A stretch of 9,324 nt of DNA from Gemmatimonadota bacterium (GCA_003222235.1 QHVD01000322.1:9648-18971); one strand, 5' to 3'; shown: positions 1 to 6,715, numbered from the stretch's first letter. The notes: generated by a model from the sequence alone, not told the origin. Numbers and translations: made by a program.

Positions 1-816
1 CATCTGGCCGTCTTCTCCTTCGCGCCGATCCTGTTCGCGTTCTACCTCGCGATGCGCCGCTGGAGCCTGGTCGAGCCGGTGAGACCGTTCGTGGGGGTCG
101 CCAACTTCGCCCGGATGCTGCACGATCCCCTCGTCTGGATCTCACTCCGCAACACCCTCCTTTACGTCCTCTACGTCCCGGTATCTGCTGCGATCGCTCT
201 CGGGGTAGCCCTGGCCCTGAGCCGCAGCGCCTGGGGGGCGCGCGCCGTCCGGACCATGTTCTTCCTACCCTATGTCTCGTCGGTCGTGGCGGTCACGCTG
301 GTATGGCAGTGGATGTACCATGCGGACTTCGGCCTGATCAACCATCTGCTGTCCTTCGTCCACGTCCGACCCGTGGACTGGCTCGGGAACCCGAAGACGG
401 CGCTCCTTGCCGTGATGGCGGTCTCCGTCTGGGTGCAGCTCGGCTATCAGATGACCGTGTTCCTCGCCGGGCTCAACGGGATTCCGCAGACCTACCTGGA
501 CGCCGCGCGGGTCGATGGCGCCGGCGCCTGGCAACGGTTCTGGAAGGTCACGTTCCCCCTGCTCCGACCGGTGACGCTGTTCGTGCTCGTCACCGACGTC
601 ATCGGGTCGTTTCAGGTCTTCACCTACGTCTACGTGCTCACGGAAGGCGGGCCGCTGCATGCCACTGACGTCATCGCCTACCGGATCTACCAGACCGCTT
701 GGGAATTCCTGCAGTTCGGCTACGCGAGCGCGCTGGCGGTCCTCTTGTTCGTGGTCCTGTTCGCCGTGACGCGGGTGCAGTTCCGACTGCTCGGCAGGCG
801 GGTAGAGTATGCCTGA
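1..816 (+). CDS. Carbohydrate ABC transporter permease, MalF/UgpA type (5' partial)
   Basis: Inner-membrane subunit of a binding-protein-dependent sugar importer. The frame is open from base 1 (HLAVFSFAPILFAFYLAMRR...), and the first visible stretch is already a transmembrane helix, so the gene starts before the window; the ATG at 52 is internal. The 271 visible residues contain about six hydrophobic segments. The cytoplasmic EAA loop that docks on the ATPase lies near bases 496-564 and reads DAARVDGAGAWQRFWKVTFP, close to the family pattern EAAxxDGAxxxxxFxxixlP. The family pairs a MalF-like and a MalG-like permease with a solute-binding protein and an MsmX/UgpC-type ATPase; the last two are not in the window. 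The stop overlaps the next permease gene by 8 bp, which indicates translational coupling. The substrate cannot be read from the sequence; a sugar or glycerol-3-phosphate-like compound is most likely. Family assignment is firm. Confidence 0.95.
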   Translation, partial: HLAVFSFAPILFAFYLAMRRWSLVEPVRPFVGVANFARMLHDPLVWISLRNTLLYVLYVPVSAAIALGVALALSRSAWGARAVRTMFFLPYVSSVVAVTLVWQWMYHADFGLINHLLSFVHVRPVDWLGNPKTALLAVMAVSVWVQLGYQMTVFLAGLNGIPQTYLDAARVDGAGAWQRFWKVTFPLLRPVTLFVLVTDVIGSFQVFTYVYVLTEGGPLHATDVIAYRIYQTAWEFLQFGYASALAVLLFVVLFAVTRVQFRLLGRRVEYA

Positions 817-1669
817 GACAGGCGCAAGCCGTAAGCCGCAAGGCGCAAGGCGTAAGCCGCAAGGCGCAAGCTGGATGGCGGGCGGTGCGGTGCTCGTGCT
901 CGCCCTGACCATGGTGGTGCCTTTCCTTTATATGGTCTCCACCGCGCTGATGGGAGAAGGCGACGTGCTGCGCTACCCCGGGCCGCTCGTCCCGGTCAGC
1001 CCGCACCTGGGGAACTTTGGCGCCGCGCTCACCGCGCTGCCGTTCGCGCGCTTCTTTCTCAACACGGCGATTTTGTCGGTCTCTGTGGTGGCGGGACAGC
1101 TGGTCACGAGCACGACTGCCGCGTACGCGTTCAGTCGTCTGCGCTTCCCGGGGCGCGACCGCGTGTTCATGGCGTACCTCTCGGTGCTGATGGTGCCGGC
1201 GGTCGTGCTCCTCATTCCGCGCTTCCTGATCATCAACGCTCTCGGCTGGGTGGACACGTACGCCGGACTGATCTCGACCGAACTGGTGTCGGTATGGGGC
1301 ATCTTTCTGCTGCGGCAGGTCTTCCTGACGCTGCCCCGCGACCTCGAGGACGCCGCGCGGCTCGACGGCGCGGGGGAGTGGACCATCTTTTGGCGCGTCG
1401 TGCTCCCCCTCTCCAAGCCCGCGCTGGCGACGGTCGCAGTGTTCGCGTTCGCGAACCAGTGGAAGAGCTTCCTATGGCCTCTCATCGCCACCCGCTCGAC
1501 CGAGATGCAGGTGGTGGAAGTGGGACTTGCGACCTTTCATGGGCTGTACTACGCGAATTGGCCGTACCAGATGGCGGTAGCGGTCACCGCCGTGGCTCCG
1601 CTGGCGGCGCTCTATTTCGTTGCGCAGAGATACTTCATTCGCGGGATTGAGTTGACAGCAGACGGCTAG
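809..1669 (+). CDS. Carbohydrate ABC transporter permease, MalG/UgpE type
   Basis: Second membrane subunit of the same importer, forming a heterodimer with the preceding product. The 286-residue reading has a basic cytoplasmic tail (residues 1-22), a first membrane helix at about 25-46, further helices across the protein, and an EAA loop at about 180-203 (DAARLDGAGEWTIFWRVVLP). The C-terminus (RYFIRGIELTADG) resembles the usual family ending, so the protein is complete. The start is uncertain. ATG 809 overlaps the upstream stop but has only a weak ribosome site. An in-frame ATG at 875 would give 264 residues starting just before the first helix. Everything between these two starts is mostly a 7-bp tandem repeat that, if translated, encodes a GASRKPQ/GARRKPQ heptapeptide repeat. 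The last two codons and the TAG stop lie inside the first units of the downstream 8-bp repeat region. Confidence 0.93.
   Translation: MPETGASRKPQGARRKPQGASWMAGGAVLVLALTMVVPFLYMVSTALMGEGDVLRYPGPLVPVSPHLGNFGAALTALPFARFFLNTAILSVSVVAGQLVTSTTAAYAFSRLRFPGRDRVFMAYLSVLMVPAVVLLIPRFLIINALGWVDTYAGLISTELVSVWGIFLLRQVFLTLPRDLEDAARLDGAGEWTIFWRVVLPLSKPALATVAVFAFANQWKSFLWPLIATRSTEMQVVEVGLATFHGLYYANWPYQMAVAVTAVAPLAALYFVAQRYFIRGIELTADG
822..870 (+). repeat. Seven tandem copies of a 7-bp repeat at the permease gene start
   Basis: Seven consecutive heptamers of the form (g/c)cg(c/t)aag run from 822 to 870 without a gap: gcgcaag, ccgtaag, ccgcaag, gcgcaag, gcgtaag, ccgcaag, gcgcaag. Three heptamers equal 21 bp, so the frame stays open and the translation repeats every 7 residues (GASRKPQ, GARRKPQ, GAS). 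The block sits between the two candidate start codons (809 and 875) of the MalG-type gene, so it is either the coded N-terminal tail or an untranslated spacer between the permease genes. Confidence 0.9.
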
Positions 1670-1768
1670 ACGTCGAGACGGCTAGCGGTATACAGGGAGG
1701 AGTGAACAGGTAGGCCTACCTACACGCTCACTCCCAACCGCCGCTAGCCGTCTCGACGTCTACCCGTC
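1661..1768. repeat. Long inverted repeat (cruciform or hairpin) between convergent genes
   Basis: Arms 1661-1688 and 1741-1768 are reverse complements at 27 of 28 positions, the one difference being at 1763. Within the 52-nt intervening segment there is a second dyad: a perfect 14-bp palindrome aggtaggcctacct (1708-1721), flanked by gggag/gtga (1695-1705) against tcactccc (1728-1735). The whole unit could extrude as a cruciform, or fold as RNA on either strand. It covers the stop codon of the MalG-type permease gene and lies just beyond the stop of the convergent GH36 gene. It may end transcription from both sides, but there is no U-tract directly after the stem, so it is not called a classical intrinsic terminator. 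Confidence 0.85.
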
Positions 1769-1815
1769 TCGCCGTTTAGCCGTCTCGCCGTCTAGCCGTC
1801 TATCTGTTATCTACT
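1744..1815. repeat. 8-bp tandem repeat array (CTAGCCGT/CTCGCCGT)
   Basis: Successive octamers are ctagccgt, ctcgacgt, ctacccgt, ctcgccgt, ttagccgt, ctcgccgt, ctagccgt and ctatctgt, ending in a degenerate tatctact. The reverse complement of the same units also appears at 1661-1686 and forms the left arm of the inverted repeat. The array enters the 3' end of the GH36 gene, supplying its TAA stop (1807-1809). The opposite-strand copy enters the 3' end of the permease gene, supplying its TAG stop (1667-1669). No coding function is apparent. Confidence 0.85.
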
Positions 1816-4572
1816 GCCTGAGCGGAAGCTCAGCTCCCACCTGATATCCCTCCCATCTCCCCCCGCGGCCCACTCGAGCACCGCATGACCCGACTCCAAT
1901 CTGTTCACGGTGCAGGGCACGTCCGCCGTACACCGGCCCGGCCTCATGCCTTTGGGTACGGCGATCGTTACCGCGTACCTCCGGCCGTCCAGGTTCACGG
2001 ACTTCGCCCGCAGCGTGCGTGTCCCGGCGTCCCAGGTCTCGTCCGCGATATCCACGGCGCCCTGCACGACATGGCGCGTGCTGCCGATCACCCGCGGCCG
2101 CGCGGCGGCGGGACGGATGGCGACGGTGAGCGCGCTGTGCGGGTCGAGCCGCGTGCCGAGCGTGTCCCGCAGGTCCATGCGCGGGACGTCCTGCCACACG
2201 TCGTAGGCGTCGAACCTGGCGCCCGTGATGCCGAGCGCGGCCAGCGGCACGGACATGTCGCGCGGATCGTCGTCCCAGTTCACCAGTACGACCGTCCACC
2301 AGCGCGGCGCTCCCTCGACGACCCAGGTCGAGGGCGGCGACTCACGACGCACGCTCCAGATCCCTCCTCCGCCCCCGCCGTCGTAGACCCGCACGGCGAG
2401 CACGTTCTGACCGCCCCAGTTGAGCGCGTCCGTTGGCACGCGGTAGCGCCGGTACGTCGACCACTCGCTGCGGTACCGGGGTGGGAAGTCTCCAGTCTGG
2501 CCGACCCTCACGCCGTTCACGAACGTCTCGTCGACATCGTCGATCTTCCCGAGCTCGAGGTATAGCGACCGCCCTCGACCGCCCTCGACGGGCCTCGACC
2601 ACCCGGGTGGAGGGGCGGGGAGCGGGAACCGCGTGCGGTACCACGCAAACCCGTCGTAGCTCGGGTGTCCCGCTTCCTCCCACCGCTGCGGCACGGCGAT
2701 CGTCTCCCACGCCGCTTCGTCGAAGTCGCGCGTCCCGTAGGTCGCGTCATCCCCCGTGCGAAAGTGCCACGGGCCGGGGAGGGGATAGGCGTCGTCGCCC
2801 ATCAGGATGGCGGGCGCGACTTCCCGCGGCAGGGCCGCGGTGTCGAGCGGGTGTCCCATGACGGGGGCGACGGGAACCGTGCGCTGGAGCAGGGGCACCC
2901 GGTCGGGTGGCAGCTTCGGGAGGTTGTCGGAAAAGAGAGTGAGACCGCCCGAGACGGCCACGAGCGCGGCCCATGCCTGCGCCTCGCTCACGGAGAGTGG
3001 GGGGCGCACGACGAGGCAGTCGGGGTCGTTGAGCCAGGTGGCTCGGTGATAGAAGCTGCGCAAGCCGGCGGCGCGAGCCGGCGCCTGCACCCCGCCCCAG
3101 TCGGCGTCCACATCGGTTCCGATCCGCATCCCGTTCACGTACCCGACGGCGTGCTGCAGCGGCGCCCCGCATCCGACCAGGAACGCCTCCGTGCCGAGGC
3201 CGTCGCGGAGCGCTGCGAGCCCCTTGCGGTAGGCCTCGGCGTGGGTCAGGCCGCCGTAGTGGGCCTCGCCGGCGGTGGCCCAGAGCAGGAAGTCGATCTT
3301 CAGGTAGTCGTAGCCCCACTCCCGCACCGCGCGCCGCGCCAGGTCGAACAGCCACTGCTGGACCTGCGGGTGGGCGCCGTCGACGGAGTGAATCTTGCCG
3401 CCCCAGTCGCTTCGCGTGTCCCACACGATCGGCCCATCGGCATTCTTGAGCAGCCACTCCGGGTGCGCGGCCGGAACGCCCGAGCGCTCGGCGACGGCGA
3501 ACGGCGCCACCCACAGCCCCGCCTTGAAGCTTCTGGCGTGGATCTGGTCGGTGAGCCAGCGGTGGCCGTGCGGAAACTTGTCGTTGGTCTCCCAATCGCC
3601 GGTTGCCTTCTGATAGCCGTCGTCGAGCTGGATGTAGCGGAAGAAGCGCCGGTCGAAGTTCGCGGCGCAGAATTCCACATTGGCGATCACATCCGCTTCC
3701 GTGACGTTGCCGAACAGCTCGTACCACGAGCACCACCCTGCCGGCGCGACGGCGGAGGCGAGCCGCTCCCGGTCTACGGTGGAGGTGGGGGAGAAGAGCG
3801 TAGCCAGTGCCGCGAGTCCGTCGCCGGCGGGCTCGTAGCAGAGGCGCAGGCGGGAGCTGTCTCCCTCCGGCCGCAGCGGGCGGGCCGGCAGCCAGTCGCT
3901 GACAGCTTCGAGCCCATCGTGGGACAACTTCACCTTCGCCTCACCCGGCTCCCCCGGCTCGAAGCCGAGCCCAAGCCCCGCGTCGCCGCGCGTGAGACCG
4001 AGCGCACCGTGGCTCAGGACGTCGGGCATGTCCGCTGCGGACGAGACGGCGACCACCAGGCACGGGCTCCACGAGTGATAACCGTTGACGAGGGCGATCA
4101 GGGGACCCGTCCCCGTCAGGGTGTCGGCCTCGGCCGCCTGGAGGAATCGGACGCCCCGAACCGCCGGCAGGTAGCGATCGGGATAGATGGTCACGGTGAC
4201 CGCGGCCTGGGGCGCCGCCGCCTCTCCAGCCGCCAGGAATTCGACTTCGATGAAGACCCCAGCCGCGCGGCCACGGACCACCACCGCTTGACCGCCGGCA
4301 GGCCGGCGGGTTCCCACGGTGCTATCTTGCAAGTCGGCGAGTGTGACGAGTTGGTCCCCGACCCAGACGCCCACCGCGGCGTCCTTGATCAAGAGACGGG
4401 GCTGGCCTTCGCTGGAGTACCAGAGCGACCAGCGGCGCTTCTCGTCGAGTTCGAACCGCAATCGGCCCGACCCCGCCGCCCCGGGGGGCCGGGGGGCGTC
4501 GAGGGTGGTCAAGGGCCGAACGAGGGCGCTGGAGGCGGCACCGGTGAGGAGCACGAATGTGCGTCGGTCCAT
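1807..4572 (-). CDS. Exported GH36-family alpha-galactosidase-like glycoside hydrolase with inserted galactose-binding domain
   Basis: Predicted retaining glycosidase, 921 residues, probably releasing alpha-linked galactose. The start at 4572 gives a twin-arginine-type signal (MDRRTFVLLTGAASSALVRP), suggesting Tat export. The open frame continues 118 codons upstream, but that part is Pro/Arg-rich and antisense to the next gene, so it is rejected. Seen in order: N-terminal beta-sandwich (about 35-265); (beta/alpha)8 barrel with GWCSW (279-283), LDDGY (316-320), GDWETNDKFP (325-334), KAGLWVAPF (350-358), HPEWLLKNADG (370-380). YLKIDF carries the expected nucleophile D427, and MRIGTD the expected acid/base D487; these roles are from GH36 family knowledge. 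Residues 597-740 form an inserted galactose-binding-like domain (WHFRTGDD, LGKIDDVDETFVNG, VRVYDGGGGGGIW). A C-terminal beta-sandwich follows. The ribosome site is weak. The gene converges on the sugar permeases, supporting a role in oligosaccharide use. Substrate could differ (for example raffinose-type sugars or another alpha-glycoside). Confidence 0.88.
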   Translation of the reverse strand: MDRRTFVLLTGAASSALVRPLTTLDAPRPPGAAGSGRLRFELDEKRRWSLWYSSEGQPRLLIKDAAVGVWVGDQLVTLADLQDSTVGTRRPAGGQAVVVRGRAAGVFIEVEFLAAGEAAAPQAAVTVTIYPDRYLPAVRGVRFLQAAEADTLTGTGPLIALVNGYHSWSPCLVVAVSSAADMPDVLSHGALGLTRGDAGLGLGFEPGEPGEAKVKLSHDGLEAVSDWLPARPLRPEGDSSRLRLCYEPAGDGLAALATLFSPTSTVDRERLASAVAPAGWCSWYELFGNVTEADVIANVEFCAANFDRRFFRYIQLDDGYQKATGDWETNDKFPHGHRWLTDQIHARSFKAGLWVAPFAVAERSGVPAAHPEWLLKNADGPIVWDTRSDWGGKIHSVDGAHPQVQQWLFDLARRAVREWGYDYLKIDFLLWATAGEAHYGGLTHAEAYRKGLAALRDGLGTEAFLVGCGAPLQHAVGYVNGMRIGTDVDADWGGVQAPARAAGLRSFYHRATWLNDPDCLVVRPPLSVSEAQAWAALVAVSGGLTLFSDNLPKLPPDRVPLLQRTVPVAPVMGHPLDTAALPREVAPAILMGDDAYPLPGPWHFRTGDDATYGTRDFDEAAWETIAVPQRWEEAGHPSYDGFAWYRTRFPLPAPPPGWSRPVEGGRGRSLYLELGKIDDVDETFVNGVRVGQTGDFPPRYRSEWSTYRRYRVPTDALNWGGQNVLAVRVYDGGGGGGIWSVRRESPPSTWVVEGAPRWWTVVLVNWDDDPRDMSVPLAALGITGARFDAYDVWQDVPRMDLRDTLGTRLDPHSALTVAIRPAAARPRVIGSTRHVVQGAVDIADETWDAGTRTLRAKSVNLDGRRYAVTIAVPKGMRPGRCTADVPCTVNRLESGHAVLEWAAGGDGRDIRWELSFRSGSR
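2566..2605 (-). repeat. 10-bp tandem repeat inside the GH36 coding sequence
   Basis: About 3.8 copies of a 10-bp unit, cgacc followed by gccct with variation, are in perfect phase: cgaccgccct, cgaccgccct, cgacgggcct, cgaccaccc. On the coding strand it encodes residues about 656-669, PGWSRPVEGGRGRS, a low-complexity loop between two strands of the inserted galactose-binding-like domain. It keeps the reading frame open and probably lies at the protein surface. Confidence 0.75.
4547..4551 (+). promoter_or_regulatory. Ribosome binding site deciding the GTG start of the exported protein
   Basis: AGGAG ends 7 nt before GTG 4559. The same site is 5 nt before an out-of-frame ATG at 4557, which would make only a five-codon peptide (MCVGP) ending at 4574 within the ATGA at 4571. 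The GTG choice gives the better spacing and a complete signal peptide. Confidence 0.55.
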
Positions 4573-5140
4573 GATCCCAATGTTGGTGACCCTGTTGACT
4601 TTGTCTACGCCGCTCGCAGGACAGTCAGGGGGGCGGGGCGGGCGGGGCGGGCGCGGGGCGTGGGTGTTCGGTTTTGCCGGGACGCTGGGCGGCGGGTGGC
4701 AGGTGGAAGCGGCCGACGTCGGGTACGCGCGCGTCGTGGCGGCCGGTCCGCTGCGCGTGGCCACGCTCGCCGCGCGGGTCGGTTCCTTCATCGACGAGGG
4801 CGCGATCATCGGCGGCTCGCGGGGCTTCCTCGCCGGGCTGACGCTGGGCGGCCGCACCAAGCCCGTGCGGCTGGCGGATCTCGGCACCGAGACGAGCACG
4901 AGCGAGGTCGGCGCGGACCTCGCCATCGAGGCGACCGGCTACCTCGGCGCCCACTCACCGCTGCCGCAGGGGCCGTCCTGGGGCGGTGTCACGCTGCTCC
5001 CGGGCGTGTGGTTCGGCGATGCGCAAGGCTTCCGGATCGGCCTGCTCTTCGGGCCCACGGTCTACTTCGGCCGGAGCGGCGACGTGCATCCATTCCTCGG
5101 ACTGAGATTCGAGGCGCCGCTGGCGCGCCGGGAGCGCTAA
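4559..5140 (+). CDS. Small exported protein of unknown function, possible outer-membrane beta-barrel
   Basis: I do not recognise a family. The start is taken as GTG 4559, because AGGAG (4547-4551) lies 7 nt upstream and it gives a complete signal peptide: basic MRRS, hydrophobic MIPMLVTLLTLSTPLAG, then GQSGG as a likely cleavage zone. ATG 4571 and 4580 are in-frame alternatives. The 193-residue product has a glycine/arginine run right after the signal (GGRGGRGGRG, about residues 25-34), encoded by very G-rich DNA. It then shows alternating short hydrophobic stretches rich in Gly, Val and Leu (for example LRVATLAARVG, GLTLGGRT, GADLAIEATGYLG, FRIGLLFGPTVYFG), ending in FLGLRFEAPLARRER. This alternating pattern suits a small beta-barrel or lipocalin-like periplasmic fold, but that is inference. 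Its 5' end overlaps the divergent GH36 gene by 14 bp, and it ends 18 bp before the kinase gene, so co-transcription with the two-component cluster is likely. Confidence 0.72.
   Translation: MRRSMIPMLVTLLTLSTPLAGQSGGRGGRGGRGAWVFGFAGTLGGGWQVEAADVGYARVVAAGPLRVATLAARVGSFIDEGAIIGGSRGFLAGLTLGGRTKPVRLADLGTETSTSEVGADLAIEATGYLGAHSPLPQGPSWGGVTLLPGVWFGDAQGFRIGLLFGPTVYFGRSGDVHPFLGLRFEAPLARRER
4628..4664 (+). other. G-quadruplex-type G-tract cluster
   Basis: Seven runs of three or more G, most of them separated by a single C, occur in 37 bases on the + strand at the beginning of the exported-protein gene; the translation is the GGRGGRGGRG run. Single-base loops are the classic arrangement for a stable quadruplex, which could form in the non-template DNA strand or in the mRNA. 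The segment also lies 56-92 bp upstream of the divergent GH36 start, where that gene's promoter would be expected. Confidence 0.6.
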
Positions 5141-5158
5141 CCCTAGGTGAGCGGCCAC

Positions 5159-6715
5159 ATGCTCGCTCCGTCTCTCGATAACGAGCATCCCGGTATCCGG
5201 GTCATCGGAGAGGTCGCATCGGTTCTGCAGGCGGGGATCGCCACCGGTGGAGCGCTGCACGGCGTCGTCAGCGCGCTGCGGCGCGGCCTCGGCTTGCGTC
5301 GCTGCCGTCTCTGGCTCCGAACGCCTGACGGCACGCGCTACACCGCCGTGACGACGCCCGGAGACGAGGCCGAGTTCCCCGGTGTGGCCCCGCCCGTCGC
5401 GGAGTGGGTGCGGCGGGGCCTGCAGCGCGAGGGCATCCCGGGCGGGTCGATTCTGCGCGTCCCCCTGGTGTGCGAGGACGAGCCCCTCGGCGCGCTGGAA
5501 GTCGTCATTCCGACCGGCCGCTACGAGACGGTCGCCCACGACGTGGTGGTCGTCGTCGCGCGCGTCCTCGCTCCCATGCTCGCCGCCACTGAGCTGTCGC
5601 AGGATCTCGCCTCGGAGGTCGCGCTCCGCACGCACGAGATGGAGGCGCAGCGGAGCTTCGCCGCCCAGATCGTCGACTCCCTGCCCGTCGGGCTGTACGT
5701 GATCGATCGCGGCTACCGGATCCGGGCGTGGAACCGCAAGCGGGAGACGGGCACGCAGGGTATATCGCGTGAGGATGCGATGGCGCGCGAAATCTTCGAG
5801 GTGCTGGACCGCCAGCCGCGGGACCTGCTGAAGCGCGAATTCGACCGCGTGTTCGACACGGGCGAGGTCCAGCAGGTCGAGGTGGCGTCCAGCGCGAGCG
5901 GCGAAACGCGCTACTATCGCATCACCAAGATCCCGATGCGGCAGGACGGCGAGCACATCTCCCACGTCATCACCGTCGGCGAGGACATCACCGATCGGCG
6001 CCTGGCGCAGCAGCGCCTCACCGAAACGGACAAGCTGGCCGCGCTGGGGCAACTCGCCGCCGGCGTGATGCACGAGATCAACAACCCGCTCGCCACGATC
6101 CTGGCCTGTAGCGAGGCGCTGTCGTTGCGCGGCGAGGAGCTTCCAACCGGCGAGCGCCGCGCGCTTGCGGAGTACCTCAACATCATCGACAAGGAAGTCC
6201 AGCGCTGCCGGCGCATCGTGGAGAGCCTGCTCGACCTCTCGCACCCCACGCCGCGTGACAAAGCGAAGGTGGACGTGAACGCCGTCGTGGAGGAAACCCT
6301 GTTCCTGCTCAAGCACCACGCGCGCTTCAGGCAGGTGGCCGTGGTGCGGGAGCTCACCCCGGGGCTCCCGACCCTGCTCGCCGACCGGGAACGCCTGATC
6401 CAGAGCTTCATGGCCCTCATGCTGAACGCGATGGACGCCATGGACTCGCGCGGCAAGCTGACCGTGCGCAGTCGCGTGAACCCCGAGCGCCGGGACGAGA
6501 TCCTGCTCGAGTTCATCGACACCGGGACGGGGATCAAGCAGGAGGACCTGCCCAAGATCTTCGAGCCGTTCTTCACCACCAAACCCCAGGGGCGGGGCAC
6601 GGGCCTGGGCCTCTCCATCAGCTACGGGATCATCGCCGAACACCGGGGGCGGATCGAAGTCGAGTCGCAGGTCGGCGTCGGTTCGAATTTCAGGGTGTAT
6701 CTCCCGGTGGGATGA
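5159..6715 (+). CDS. Soluble GAF-PAS sensor histidine kinase (NtrB-like core)
   Basis: Cytoplasmic sensor kinase, 518 residues from ATG 5159. That start is preferred because AGGTGA (5145-5150) lies 8 nt upstream; a GTG at 5147 would add four residues with poorer spacing. There is no membrane segment or signal peptide. Order of domains: GAF-like (about 13-147), short helical linker (about 148-168), PAS (about 168-283, with SLPVGLYVIDRGYRIRAWN and the PAC end VGEDITDRR), then HisKA with the phospho-accepting His at about 305 in GVMHEINNPLATI. The HATPase_c domain has the N box LMLNAMDAM, G1 DTGTGI, the F box IFEPFFTTK and G2 GRGTGLGLS. All catalytic boxes are intact, so it should autophosphorylate. 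The H-box type is usual for kinases partnered with NtrC-like regulators, yet the next gene is an OmpR-type regulator, joined by an ATGA overlap. The signal is unknown; GAF and PAS could bind a small molecule or cofactor. Confidence 0.93.
   Translation: MLAPSLDNEHPGIRVIGEVASVLQAGIATGGALHGVVSALRRGLGLRRCRLWLRTPDGTRYTAVTTPGDEAEFPGVAPPVAEWVRRGLQREGIPGGSILRVPLVCEDEPLGALEVVIPTGRYETVAHDVVVVVARVLAPMLAATELSQDLASEVALRTHEMEAQRSFAAQIVDSLPVGLYVIDRGYRIRAWNRKRETGTQGISREDAMAREIFEVLDRQPRDLLKREFDRVFDTGEVQQVEVASSASGETRYYRITKIPMRQDGEHISHVITVGEDITDRRLAQQRLTETDKLAALGQLAAGVMHEINNPLATILACSEALSLRGEELPTGERRALAEYLNIIDKEVQRCRRIVESLLDLSHPTPRDKAKVDVNAVVEETLFLLKHHARFRQVAVVRELTPGLPTLLADRERLIQSFMALMLNAMDAMDSRGKLTVRSRVNPERRDEILLEFIDTGTGIKQEDLPKIFEPFFTTKPQGRGTGLGLSISYGIIAEHRGRIEVESQVGVGSNFRVYLPVG

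Noticed and set aside
1661..1768. Insertion-sequence remnant with terminal inverted repeats
   Set aside because: The arms enclose only 52 bp with no transposase fragment, and the arms themselves are built of the octamer repeat.
822..1815. CRISPR array
   Set aside because: The repeats are 7-8 bp in direct tandem without unique spacers, and no cas genes are present.
4557..4574. Five-codon upstream peptide MCVGP ending in an ATGA overlap with ATG 4571
   Set aside because: The same ribosome site serves GTG 4559 with better spacing and yields a full signal peptide, so a leader peptide is not needed to explain the site.
4600..4627. Possible promoter for the GH36 gene on the - strand (CTGACT and TAGACA, 15-bp spacing)
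   Set aside because: The match to the consensus is weak and the spacing short; not distinguishable from chance in this sequence.
4573..4926. 118-codon N-terminal extension of the GH36 open frame
   Set aside because: It is Pro/Arg/Ser-rich, antisense to the exported-protein gene, and would bury the twin-arginine signal that starts cleanly at 4572.
2665..5181. 838-codon open frame on the + strand across the GH36 gene
   Set aside because: It is a high-GC shadow with Arg/Gly/Val-rich composition and no recognisable motif, fully opposite a well-supported enzyme gene.
4955..6643. 562-codon open frame on the - strand across the soluble kinase
   Set aside because: It is antisense to conserved kinase boxes, rich in His/Arg/Leu/Val/Asp, and has no domain; third-position bias favours the + strand.
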